Shown here piece after piece: positions 56,597-64,000 of a stretch of DNA of 64,000 nt (the stretch's first letter is position 1; each line of letters starts with the position of its first letter). Below the pieces are notes generated by a model. It was not told the origin of the DNA and did no database searches. It saw only the letters and a list, made by a program, of their open reading frames with translations. The DNA comes from Jeongeupia naejangsanensis (GTDB taxonomy: Bacteria; Pseudomonadota; Gammaproteobacteria; Burkholderiales; Chitinibacteraceae): assembly GCF_016865585.1 (NCBI RefSeq), contig NZ_JAESND010000001.1:1-64000 (forward strand), written 5' to 3'. The translations under genes and the position numbers were made by a program.

Positions 56597-56803
56597 GTGA
56601 CTACAGCTAGCAAAAAAACGAAGGCAAGTGACGAGGCAAGAATGCCACGTGCATCGATCAGCTTCCCGCCTGAGCTGTACGCAACGCTGGAACGCATTGC
56701 CAAGGAAAAGAAGGTTTCCGTGGCTTGGGTCGTGCGCGAAGCCGCAGAGAAGTATGTCGGCGATCAGTGGCCGCTTTTTGCAGGGAATGAGCAGGGCCGA
56801 TGA
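56597..56803 (+). CDS. Ribbon-helix-helix (CopG/Arc-like) transcriptional regulator
   Basis: A 68-aa protein with a basic N-terminal arm (TTASKKTKASDEARMP), a beta strand RASISFPPE, and two helices (LYATLERIAKEKKV, AWVVREAAEKYVGD), which is the RHH DNA-binding fold. The GTG start at 56597 has GGAGG seven bases upstream. Its stop codon abuts the vsr ATG, so it leads the restriction-type operon. By position it may play the role that HTH controller proteins play in other restriction systems; this is inference. Confidence 0.8.
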   Translation: MTTASKKTKASDEARMPRASISFPPELYATLERIAKEKKVSVAWVVREAAEKYVGDQWPLFAGNEQGR

Positions 56804-57217
56804 ATGGATACCCTCTCCTCGGCGGAGCGTTCGGCACGAATGGCACTAGTGCGCGCCAAGAATACCAAGCCGGAACTGTTGGTGCGCCGCTTGGTGCATG
56901 GCATGGGCTACCGCTTCCGACTGCATCGTCGTGACCTGCCTGGTACGCCTGACTTGGTATTCCCGGGTTTGGGTAAGGTCATCTTCGTGCATGGTTGCTT
57001 CTGGCATCGGCATGTGGGTTGCGCACTCGCCCGCTTGCCGAAGTCGCGCGTCGATTTCTGGTTGCCCAAATTAACTGCGAATGCTGAACGCGACGCGCGC
57101 AATGTGCGCGCATTGCGCCGGCTCGGGTGGGGCGTATTGACTTTATGGGAATGCCAGTTGGGAAACACCGTCAAGTTGGCGAACAAAATTAGGAGATTTC
57201 TCGATGCGCAGCGTTGA
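56804..57217 (+). CDS. vsr: Very short patch repair endonuclease (Vsr)
   Basis: A 137-aa Vsr: DTLSSAERSARMALVRAKNTKPELLVRRLVHGMGYRFRLH (in part), catalytic Asp in GTPDLVFPG, then KVIFVHGCFWHRHVGCALARLPKSR with the His and Cys zinc ligands, and NVRALRRLGWGVLTLWECQL. Vsr nicks at T:G mismatches arising from deamination of 5-methylcytosine next to a partner methylase. It overlaps that methylase gene by 14 bases, as expected. In some MORC-type systems Vsr-like proteins are thought to be the restriction nuclease instead. Confidence 0.94.
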   Translation: MDTLSSAERSARMALVRAKNTKPELLVRRLVHGMGYRFRLHRRDLPGTPDLVFPGLGKVIFVHGCFWHRHVGCALARLPKSRVDFWLPKLTANAERDARNVRALRRLGWGVLTLWECQLGNTVKLANKIRRFLDAQR

Positions 57218-58397
57218 ACTATTCGCTGGGGCCGGCGGGCTCGCCATGGGGATGGGAAGGGCGGGATTTAATCATGCTGCTGTCATTGAATGGAATCATG
57301 ACTCATGCGAAACCTTTCGCTTTAACCAGCAGAATCAAGCGCATGATGTGGAGCGGTGGCCCGTGTACGAGGGCGACGCGCGCGCGTTCGACTACGGCAT
57401 CATTGATGGCGACGTGATGGTAGTGTCGGGCGGGCCACCCTGCCAGCCATTCTCCATGGGTGGAAAGCATCGAGGCCACATGGATGAGCGGGATATGTTC
57501 CCCCAAGCGGTCCGTGCTGTGCGCGAGTTGAACCCCAAGGCATTCATCTTCGAGAACGTGAAAGGCTTGTTGCGCCAATCGTTCGCGTCGTACTTTGAGT
57601 ACGTCCACCTGCAACTTGCACACCCTGACTTGATGCGCAAGAATGGCGAAACGTGGGAGGGGCATTGTGCGCGGCTGGAGCGCCATCACACGAGCAATCA
57701 AACGGCTGCTCGCTACAACGTGGTGTACCGCCTACTAAATGCCGCGAACTATGGTGTACCGCAGCGGCGCGAGCGTGTTTTCCTAGTCGGCTTCCGTTCA
57801 GACCTTGGTGTCGAATGGTCGTTCCCCGAGGCTACGCATTGCGAGGACGCATTGTTGCGCGACCAATGGATCACGGGTGACTACTGGGAACGACATCGTG
57901 TAGCCAAGCGAAATCGCCCGATCATGTCGCCTAGACTGGAGCGCCGTGTCGCGCGGCTGCGCGACGAGGATATGTTCATGGGGTTGCCTTGGGTCACCGT
58001 GCGAGATGCGATTTCCGATTTGCCTGATCCAGAGAGGTTCCTCCAGAGCGGTATTCCCAATCATATTTTCAACCCTGGGGCGCGCAGCTACCCCGGACAC
58101 ACGGGAAGTCCATTGGACGAGCCCGCTAAGACCTTGAAGGCGGGCGACCATGGCGTGCCGGGTGGAGAAAATATGCTGCTGCGACCGGATGGGTCGATTC
58201 GCTACTTCACAGTGCGCGAAGCCGCGCGCCTTCAAACCTTTCCAGACGACTACGTCTTCCGTGGCTCCTGGACGGAGACTATGCGCCAACTCGGAAATGC
58301 TGTGCCGGTCCGCTTGGGGGAGGTCATGGCGCAATCCGTGGCGGATACTCTGAATGCAGTAGCCCGCACGCAGCCCAGCGTCGTGCGCGCTGCCTGA
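57204..58397 (+). CDS. C5-cytosine DNA methyltransferase
   Basis: A 397-aa Dcm-type enzyme. SAM-binding VELFAGAGGLAMGMGRAGF, catalytic Cys in GGPPCQPFSMGG, FENVKGLL, QRRERVFLVGF, and the C-terminal GNAVPVRLGEVMA are in canonical order; the target recognition domain (about 230-330) is short. The recognition site cannot be read from sequence. Start 57204 overlaps vsr. It is followed by 114 bases before the GHKL gene. Confidence 0.94.
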   Translation: MRSVELFAGAGGLAMGMGRAGFNHAAVIEWNHDSCETFRFNQQNQAHDVERWPVYEGDARAFDYGIIDGDVMVVSGGPPCQPFSMGGKHRGHMDERDMFPQAVRAVRELNPKAFIFENVKGLLRQSFASYFEYVHLQLAHPDLMRKNGETWEGHCARLERHHTSNQTAARYNVVYRLLNAANYGVPQRRERVFLVGFRSDLGVEWSFPEATHCEDALLRDQWITGDYWERHRVAKRNRPIMSPRLERRVARLRDEDMFMGLPWVTVRDAISDLPDPERFLQSGIPNHIFNPGARSYPGHTGSPLDEPAKTLKAGDHGVPGGENMLLRPDGSIRYFTVREAARLQTFPDDYVFRGSWTETMRQLGNAVPVRLGEVMAQSVADTLNAVARTQPSVVRAA

Positions 58398-58511
58398 TTG
58401 GATGTTCGCCTGTACTTCCAACGCATCGTTAACACGGGGCATGCGACGAGCGAACGCGTAGGTATTTACCCCTCCTCGCAAGCTCGGAGCGCCAAATCTA
58501 AAGAGCCGAAC

Positions 58512-60872
58512 ATGACAGCCACCACTGGCGCGACGACTGACTTTGATCTAACCCCTGATCCTCGGGTGCTGCAGATGCTGGGCGAGATCAATCTCGCCCA
58601 GTGGCGTTGCCTCGCTGAACTCGTCGATAACAGTATCGACGGGTTCATGAGCGCGGAACGATTGGGTGACTCCATCACCAATCCGGAAGTCGTGATTACG
58701 GTGCCGCGGACGGACACGGCAGCTGCCAGGGTATCCGTTCGCGACAACGGGCCAGGTATGTCTTCTGAAACGCTCGAACATGCCGTGCGCGCAGGCTGGT
58801 CGGGTAACAGCCCTGTTGGAAGTCTTGGCCTGTTTGGTATGGGCTTTAATATCGCAACGGCCCGCCTCGGCCTAGTGACAGAGGTTTGGACTTCGCGCGT
58901 TGGCGACCCGCATGAAATAGGCGTGCGCATCGACCTCGACGAACTGAAGGCGCAGCGAAATTTTCGTGTTGCACGGCAGACCCGACCAAAAGCAGACCAC
59001 GCCGCGCATGGCACCGAAATTGTTATCTCCAAGTTGAAGCCAGAGCAGCGCGCATGGCTGGCACGTGGCCAAAACACAACGACTATGCGGAAGCACCTTG
59101 CCAAGGCCTACTCCGCTTTGCTGTCTCCAGAGCGTGGCAACGCCGTATTCCGGCTTGACCTCAATGGCACGCGCATTCAGGCACGACGTCATTGCACTTG
59201 GAATCCTGAGCGCCATGTCGAGAGTCCCGTCGGTACAGTTCATGCGGTCGAACGCTTCAATGTTGCGTTACCCTCCCGCCGCTACTGCACCTTTTGCATG
59301 CAGACATTGGCAGACGGAGAGGCGGTGTGTCCTACGGGGAGCAGTTCTTGCAGCGTGGGCACGCTGGAACGGCGCGTGCGCGGTTGGGTTGGTATTCAAC
59401 GCTACCTGCACGATACCGATTTCGGCATCGACATCATTCGCAATGGCCGCAAGATCGAGTTGGGCATCAAGGACTTGTTCGAGTGGCGGGAGGGCGAAAG
59501 CTCGGAGATAGAGTATCCAACTGACGATCAACGCAAACGCGGCCGGTTCGTTGGCGAGATCCATCTCGACCATTGCCGCGTGAGCTACACCAAGGATCGG
59601 TTCGAACGTGACGATCCGGCTTGGGGTGAGATGGTGCGCTTGGTGCGTGGCGATGGTCCGCTGCAACCACTAAAGGCCAAAACGCTCGGTTACGGCGCCA
59701 ACAACAGCCCGCTATTCCGGCTGTTCCAGGCTTTTCGGCGTACGTCTCCGCAAGGGAAGAACGGTCTATGGTCACGCATCCTTGTTGTAAAGGATAACGA
59801 GCGCGCGCTAGAAATGGCGGGCTTGTTTGAGAGCAATGATACTGATTATCTCGGCGACGAGCGCTGGTGGCAGTTGATCGAGGAGCAGGACGCTACCGTC
59901 CTCGGTACTCCGTCTCCCGTCATGCCCGGTGGCCCTGCCGTTCCAGTGCACGGTGACATCCCCTTAGGCTTTCTTGACGACAATTTCGGCGGTAGCAGAG
60001 CGGCACTTGACTCGCCGTCGCCGGGTACGACCATTTCGCCGCCGCCCGCGCCCGATCGCAAGCCCATCTTCGAGCTAACGCGAAAATATGTTCACCCGAC
60101 CTATCGAGTCGAATACGACGTGCAGGGCTATGCGGTCAGCGCTAGTGACCCGGGCCTTAGCTCTGGCCATCCCTGGGCCCTGCCACTCGTCGATGTCGCA
60201 ACGCGCACCTATGCATTCTTGACCGACACAGCGCACGACCTGTATCGATCGACCACGATGACTCCCCTCGACGCATTGCTGATCGAGCTGTCGCACCGCA
60301 CGATGGATTTTTTGCGGCAGACGGCGGCGGACGTGACTTTCGCTTCGATTCTGGCCGATTTCCGCCGCGAATACTGCGCCGACACGCGGCTTGATGCTGG
60401 GGAAATTATTGTCGAGGCGGCGTCCACATTGACGCAGATTGCGGCTTCGCTGCAAGGCAAGGTCACGAACAGTGAAGGGATGATACTGCACGACGAACTG
60501 AGTGCTCCCGCCCGGGAGGCCATCGGTCGCAGAATGGTGGCGCGTGGAGTGGCTGCGCCGCGCGAAGCGATTGCCTCCGGCTCGTTCCTCAACTATGCCG
60601 ACCCGCAAACGATTTGGGACTTCTTCGTCAAGCATCCGGAGCTGTTCCTCGACGGCAAGTATTGGGACGATCCATTCGTCGCGCTTGACTATGGATCGCC
60701 CGAGGTTACCGAGGAAGCTCGTCGTGTCGTGCGTGCACGCTACGACGGGTACTTCGCAGATGCGGTATGGCTCGCGAGCCAGTCCCCGAGGGACCTTGAG
60801 CGAAACGGGCGCGACGCTCTGATCCGAGCAAGTCTGTCCTTGAAGCTTCTCCGTCCCGATATGGCGGAATGA
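58512..60872 (+). CDS. MORC/MutL-like GHKL ATPase with Cys4 cluster
   Basis: A 786-aa protein. Residues 15-200 form a GHKL ATPase: N-box AELVDNSIDG (Glu36, Asn40), DNGPGM at 78-83, and LGLFGMGFN at 106-113. A second domain (about 200-300) holds a probable zinc site C259-x2-C262-x10-C273-x6-C280. Residues 500-560 are Pro-rich, and the rest (560-786) has no domain I know. It fits the prokaryotic MORC-like ATPases described beside Dcm methylases, Vsr and Mrr-helicases (Iyer, Abhiman and Aravind 2008). ATP-driven clamping of DNA is likely. ATG 58512 follows AAAGAG; the frame opens at 58398 without support. Confidence 0.85.
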   Translation: MTATTGATTDFDLTPDPRVLQMLGEINLAQWRCLAELVDNSIDGFMSAERLGDSITNPEVVITVPRTDTAAARVSVRDNGPGMSSETLEHAVRAGWSGNSPVGSLGLFGMGFNIATARLGLVTEVWTSRVGDPHEIGVRIDLDELKAQRNFRVARQTRPKADHAAHGTEIVISKLKPEQRAWLARGQNTTTMRKHLAKAYSALLSPERGNAVFRLDLNGTRIQARRHCTWNPERHVESPVGTVHAVERFNVALPSRRYCTFCMQTLADGEAVCPTGSSSCSVGTLERRVRGWVGIQRYLHDTDFGIDIIRNGRKIELGIKDLFEWREGESSEIEYPTDDQRKRGRFVGEIHLDHCRVSYTKDRFERDDPAWGEMVRLVRGDGPLQPLKAKTLGYGANNSPLFRLFQAFRRTSPQGKNGLWSRILVVKDNERALEMAGLFESNDTDYLGDERWWQLIEEQDATVLGTPSPVMPGGPAVPVHGDIPLGFLDDNFGGSRAALDSPSPGTTISPPPAPDRKPIFELTRKYVHPTYRVEYDVQGYAVSASDPGLSSGHPWALPLVDVATRTYAFLTDTAHDLYRSTTMTPLDALLIELSHRTMDFLRQTAADVTFASILADFRREYCADTRLDAGEIIVEAASTLTQIAASLQGKVTNSEGMILHDELSAPAREAIGRRMVARGVAAPREAIASGSFLNYADPQTIWDFFVKHPELFLDGKYWDDPFVALDYGSPEVTEEARRVVRARYDGYFADAVWLASQSPRDLERNGRDALIRASLSLKLLRPDMAE

Positions 60873-60873
60873 A

Positions 60874-62547
60874 ATGGAGATGTTCCTTGACAGGCGTCGA
60901 CTGCTGAATGGGCCGTGGCAAGCGTTTGAGCGCGATGTCGCACGGCTATTGGTGGCGAACGGGTTCGAGGACGTACGCGTGGTTGGCGGCAGCGGCGACA
61001 ATGGTGCGGATGTTTTGGGTGTGAAGGCCGACAAGCTTTGGGTATTCCAGTGCAAATTCGTGTCGAACCAATACCCAACGCCGGACGCCGTTGACGAGGT
61101 GGTCGGTGCCGCTCGCTTCTATGAGGCGGACCGCATGGTCGTCGCAGCGTCCCGAGCCTTCGGGCCGGCAACCTTCGCCGCAGTCAAGAAGTGGGCCGCG
61201 CTCGGCATCAATGTCGAATTGCTGTCCGCAGCTACTCTGATTGAGATGGCCGTTCGCTCACCTGAGTATCCGCGTGCGAGGCGCCAACTTCGGCCGTATC
61301 AGGCGGATGCTGCCGAGCAGTTCATGGGAGCGCTCCGCGAAACCGGCAAGGGGCAGGTGGTCTTGGCCACCGGACTAGGCAAGACCGTAGTTATGGCAGA
61401 GGTGGTGTCACAGCTCTATCGGGAGGGGGCTATCCCGGATGGTAAGGTGCTTGTGATGGCCGGTACACGCGAACTGGTTGACCAGCTCCAACGGTCCTTT
61501 TGGGATCAGTTGCCGAAATCGGTTTCGACGCATCGTCTGATGGGGGGAGAGGTGCCGTCCTATTGGGACGGCATTACATTCGCGACGGTACAGAGTGTGA
61601 TGTCGCGCCTCGACGACCTGCCTAGGTTTGGCCTTGTTCTGATTGACGAGGCCCACCACATCGGTTCCGAGAGCTTCCGAACGGTTGTTAAGGCACTGAA
61701 CGCTCCAATGCTGGGGGGGGTGACTGCGACTCCATGGCGCGGAGACGGATACGATATCGATCAAGTTCTCGGGCAACCGGTCGTGCGAATGGGGATCGCC
61801 GAAGGACTTCGGAACGGCTTTTTATGCGAGGCTGACTATCGCCTGCTGGCCGATAACGTTGATTGGGCATTCGTGCGCGAACACTCAGTCCATAATTATT
61901 CTCTGCCACAACTAAACCGAAAGCTCCTCATTCCGACGCGGGACGAGGAGGCAGCGAAAATAATCCGTGAGTCGTTCACCGCCGAGCGACGTCGGGCCGG
62001 CGTCGTCTTCTGTTCTACTGTGGTCCATGCGCGAGCCTTCGCAGCCACGCTGCGGCTGTTTGGATTCCGCGCCGAGGCTATTACCGGCGACATGTTGCCC
62101 AGGACGCGCGACAAGACCATGGAGGCGTTCCGGCGAGGCAATCTCGACATCGTGACTACGCGCGACCTGTTCAACGAAGGGGTGGATGTTCCCGACGTTG
62201 ACATGATTGCGTTCATGCGTGTGACCCATAGCCGCCGCATCTTCGTCCAGCAGTTGGGCCGCGGACTGCGCCTGAGCCCGGGAAAGGACAAGGTCGTAGT
62301 GCTGGACTTCGTGAGCGACCTGCGGCGTATCGCCGAGGTTATGGAGCTTGAACGTGCCGCGAAGGGCGATGTTGAGACAATGCGTCTCAGCGGTCGTTTC
62401 GTGCAGTTTCGCGACATCGGCGCGAGTAGTGTCATGCTTAGTTGGATGAAGGATCAGGCGGATCTGTTTAGCCGCGAGGATGATCCGACCCTGGAGTTAC
62501 CCCAGTTTGATTTTCCACCGACCAGCCCGCGAAGGGATGTGCAATGA
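60874..62547 (+). CDS. Mrr-type nuclease and superfamily 2 helicase fusion
   Basis: A 557-aa protein. Residues 14-125 are a Mrr-type restriction nuclease: FERDVARLLVANGFEDV, GGSGDNGADV with Asp46, and Q59-C-K61. A DEAD/DEAH helicase follows: Walker A ATGLGKT (162-168), DEAH at 255-258, TATPWR, and motif VI QQLGRGLRLSPG. The C-terminus ends in a short acidic tail. The catalytic D-QxK set is complete, so cleavage activity is expected. The start is 1 base after the ATPase stop; the last 4 bases overlap the next gene. Confidence 0.92.
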   Translation: MEMFLDRRRLLNGPWQAFERDVARLLVANGFEDVRVVGGSGDNGADVLGVKADKLWVFQCKFVSNQYPTPDAVDEVVGAARFYEADRMVVAASRAFGPATFAAVKKWAALGINVELLSAATLIEMAVRSPEYPRARRQLRPYQADAAEQFMGALRETGKGQVVLATGLGKTVVMAEVVSQLYREGAIPDGKVLVMAGTRELVDQLQRSFWDQLPKSVSTHRLMGGEVPSYWDGITFATVQSVMSRLDDLPRFGLVLIDEAHHIGSESFRTVVKALNAPMLGGVTATPWRGDGYDIDQVLGQPVVRMGIAEGLRNGFLCEADYRLLADNVDWAFVREHSVHNYSLPQLNRKLLIPTRDEEAAKIIRESFTAERRRAGVVFCSTVVHARAFAATLRLFGFRAEAITGDMLPRTRDKTMEAFRRGNLDIVTTRDLFNEGVDVPDVDMIAFMRVTHSRRIFVQQLGRGLRLSPGKDKVVVLDFVSDLRRIAEVMELERAAKGDVETMRLSGRFVQFRDIGASSVMLSWMKDQADLFSREDDPTLELPQFDFPPTSPRRDVQ

Positions 62548-63071
62548 AGTTGCCGGACGACGTACGCGACCGCATCCGCGATCTACTGTGGGAGCGAGCC
62601 AACGACTTGGGCTGGTCGGGACTTCCCGATGCGGAGCGGTCACGCTGCTACGAGCATTGGACCCGTGAATCGGCTATTGGAGGGACGCTCGGGCACTACA
62701 TGGACCCGCGCAAGGTCCGCGTATACATAAAAGATTCGCTGCTTAAGCCTTACGAACGCGCGCGCGTTTCGGACTCTGAGCAGGATATCCTCACGGTTTT
62801 GGATGTTGACCCCACGCTTGAAGTCGTGCATCGCTACATCAAGCCCCACGGCCTGCATTTCATTAGCGGTCAGGTTGTCGCGTGGGGTAAGAGCCGGGAC
62901 TGGAAGCTGCTCTTGATGGCTCTGTATGAGCGAACAGCCCTGAGCTCGGGCGCATCTCCGTTTGGCGCGGTGCTACTCGAAAGCGGCAACACGGCCGACG
63001 ATAGTAGGCGCACCCTAGTACGAGGAGCGGCCATGCGACTTGGTTTGAAGCGTGTTGAATGGATCGACTGA
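62544..63071 (+). CDS. Conserved-context hypothetical protein, 175 aa
   Basis: I do not recognise this protein. It is soluble, mixed alpha/beta, with LPDDVRDRIRDLLWERANDLGW, a Tyr/Arg-rich KVRVYIKDSLLKPY stretch, and LRRTLVRG-like basic parts near the end (RRTLVRGAAMRLGLKRVEW). No catalytic motif stands out. It overlaps the Mrr-helicase gene by 4 bases (ATGA), which implies coupled translation and a shared role. It lacks HTH, membrane or zinc features. It could be a specificity, adaptor or toxin-type subunit. Confidence 0.8.
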   Translation: MKLPDDVRDRIRDLLWERANDLGWSGLPDAERSRCYEHWTRESAIGGTLGHYMDPRKVRVYIKDSLLKPYERARVSDSEQDILTVLDVDPTLEVVHRYIKPHGLHFISGQVVAWGKSRDWKLLLMALYERTALSSGASPFGAVLLESGNTADDSRRTLVRGAAMRLGLKRVEWID

Positions 63072-63090
63072 CGCAGTTGGAGTGACATCA

Positions 63091-64000
63091 ATGAAAACAA
63101 CATTTGTCGGTTGGTATCCGAAGTCTCCCGCGCAACTCAAGGCGCTCTGGGATACCGCACTGATCGTCCCCGATACGAACATTCTTCTTCACTTGCTTCG
63201 CCACTCCGCCGAGGTACGGAGCCAGCTGATGGACGTTTTTGAGCGCAAGAAGGAGTCTCTGTGGATTCCGTATCAAGTTGGGATGGAGTTCCAGCGCCGC
63301 AGGCTTGACGTTCAGCAACAGGCTTTTGATGCCTATGACCGAGTCGGGGCCGATCTAGCCAAATTCGTCAATCAGGCTAAGGACGCACTGAACCAGTATC
63401 GCGCGCACCCGGTGATCGACATCGAGCGCGAATTGTCGGTGCTTGACATGTTCCAAGGTGACTTCCAGCAGCGTCTCGCGACAGCCAAGGCCCAACACCC
63501 CACGGAGGAGTTCAACGTGAGCTTTGCCAAGGTGACCGAGCTGTTCGCCGGAAGGGTAGGAATGAAGCCAGCGGTCGAGCGTATCGCGGCGATACACAAG
63601 GAAGGTAACGATCGATATGCGAAGAAAATACCGCCCGGTTTCGAGGACGCAAAGAAGGCGGCAGAAGGGGGGGATAAGTTTGGCGACCTAGTGATCTGGA
63701 TGGAAGTGATCGAGAAGGCTAAGGCGGACAAGAGACCGATTATCTTCGTAACCGATGACGGAAAGTCGGATTGGTGGCATATCCACCGCGGCAAAAAGAT
63801 AGGACCGCACCCTTCGCTTATCGAGGAGTTGCTCGAGACGACAGGGCAGGAGTTTCATATCTACGAATTGCTTCAATTCCTCCGTTATGCAGCGGACACT
63901 GGATCGGGGATTCAGGAGACATCGGTTCAGAAGATTGCGGAAACTATTGCTGCAGAGTCTGAGAGGGAGGCGCCTAACGCTGCGGCTGAGCGTGCGAAGT
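63091..64000 (+). CDS. PIN-like domain protein (DUF4935 type), continues beyond window
   Basis: An open frame of at least 303 codons that is not closed at the right edge. The start has GGAG eight bases ahead of ATG 63091. The N-terminal part is a PIN-like fold: LIVPDTNILLHLLRH with Asp28 and Asn30, WIPYQVGMEFQRRRLD, a helical insert (about 80-180), then KKAAEGGDKFGDLVIWMEVIEKA and IIFVTDDGKSDWW with further acidic residues, and PSLIEEL. These are the DUF4935 signatures. PIN domains are metal-dependent RNases (or DNases). It may be the effector of the operon. Confidence 0.85.
   Translation, partial: MKTTFVGWYPKSPAQLKALWDTALIVPDTNILLHLLRHSAEVRSQLMDVFERKKESLWIPYQVGMEFQRRRLDVQQQAFDAYDRVGADLAKFVNQAKDALNQYRAHPVIDIERELSVLDMFQGDFQQRLATAKAQHPTEEFNVSFAKVTELFAGRVGMKPAVERIAAIHKEGNDRYAKKIPPGFEDAKKAAEGGDKFGDLVIWMEVIEKAKADKRPIIFVTDDGKSDWWHIHRGKKIGPHPSLIEELLETTGQEFHIYELLQFLRYAADTGSGIQETSVQKIAETIAAESEREAPNAAAERAK

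Overview
The window comes from a high-GC, motile Gram-negative bacterium, most likely a betaproteobacterium of the Neisseriales (Chromobacteriaceae/Chitinibacteraceae type). This is inferred from gene families and gene order: a cmk-rpsA-ihfB-lapA-lapB block, a ZipA-type division protein beside smc and ligA, a fliC-flaG-fliD-fliS-fliT cluster followed by a DUF2802 protein and an FlhB C-terminal homologue, and LPS core and lipid A genes. No 16S rRNA is present to settle it.

Layout. 1-121: 3' end of a 5S rRNA and the rrn terminator. 195-10007: an L,D-transpeptidase, a Dcu-type C4-dicarboxylate carrier, a glycerophosphodiesterase divergent from a patatin-BamA type outer-membrane phospholipase, apbC/mrp, and an M16 peptidase. 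10063-19292: smc, zipA, ligA, galU (with a Cro-like domain in frame ahead of it) and a methylthioinosine phosphorylase-like gene. 19301-25527: a late flagellar cluster opened by a consensus sigma-28 promoter. 25524-32445: an NSS transporter, uvrC, small housekeeping genes, a DUF4442 gene with a PsrA-like operator, pgsA and an MFS carrier. 32541-43857: aroF, a META/DUF4377 lipoprotein-like gene, tyrA, an aldo/keto reductase, cmk, rpsA, ihfB, lapA, lapB, pyrF, ugd and hldA. 43902-51646 (minus strand): a GGDEF protein and an arn-type lipid A aminoarabinose operon (arnT, arnB, arnC, and ArnA as two separate genes). 51766-55764: an Smr protein, an SRAP/YedK protein, a DUF1801 protein and an EAL phosphodiesterase.

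From about 56040 the character changes. A 28-bp perfect tRNA T-arm/acceptor 3' end (probably tRNA-Cys) is followed by about 450 bp of AT-rich DNA without a convincing gene. A co-directional cluster then runs off the right edge: ribbon-helix-helix regulator, Vsr endonuclease, C5-cytosine methyltransferase, MORC/MutL-like GHKL ATPase with a Cys4 cluster, Mrr-nuclease/SF2-helicase fusion, an unrecognised 175-aa protein, and a PIN-like (DUF4935) protein. The genes mostly overlap or nearly touch, so this looks like one transcription unit on a genomic island. It is the main accessory system here and the best candidate for a multi-component restriction or anti-phage system.

Functional links. galU (UDP-glucose) and ugd (UDP-glucuronate) feed the arn operon. 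hldA, lapA and lapB act in LPS core synthesis and control. The GGDEF and EAL proteins are opposing c-di-GMP enzymes in a motile organism. Smc, ZipA, LigA, UvrC, IHF and the SRAP protein serve chromosome maintenance. All function calls rest on motifs and family resemblance read by eye; no database search was run.
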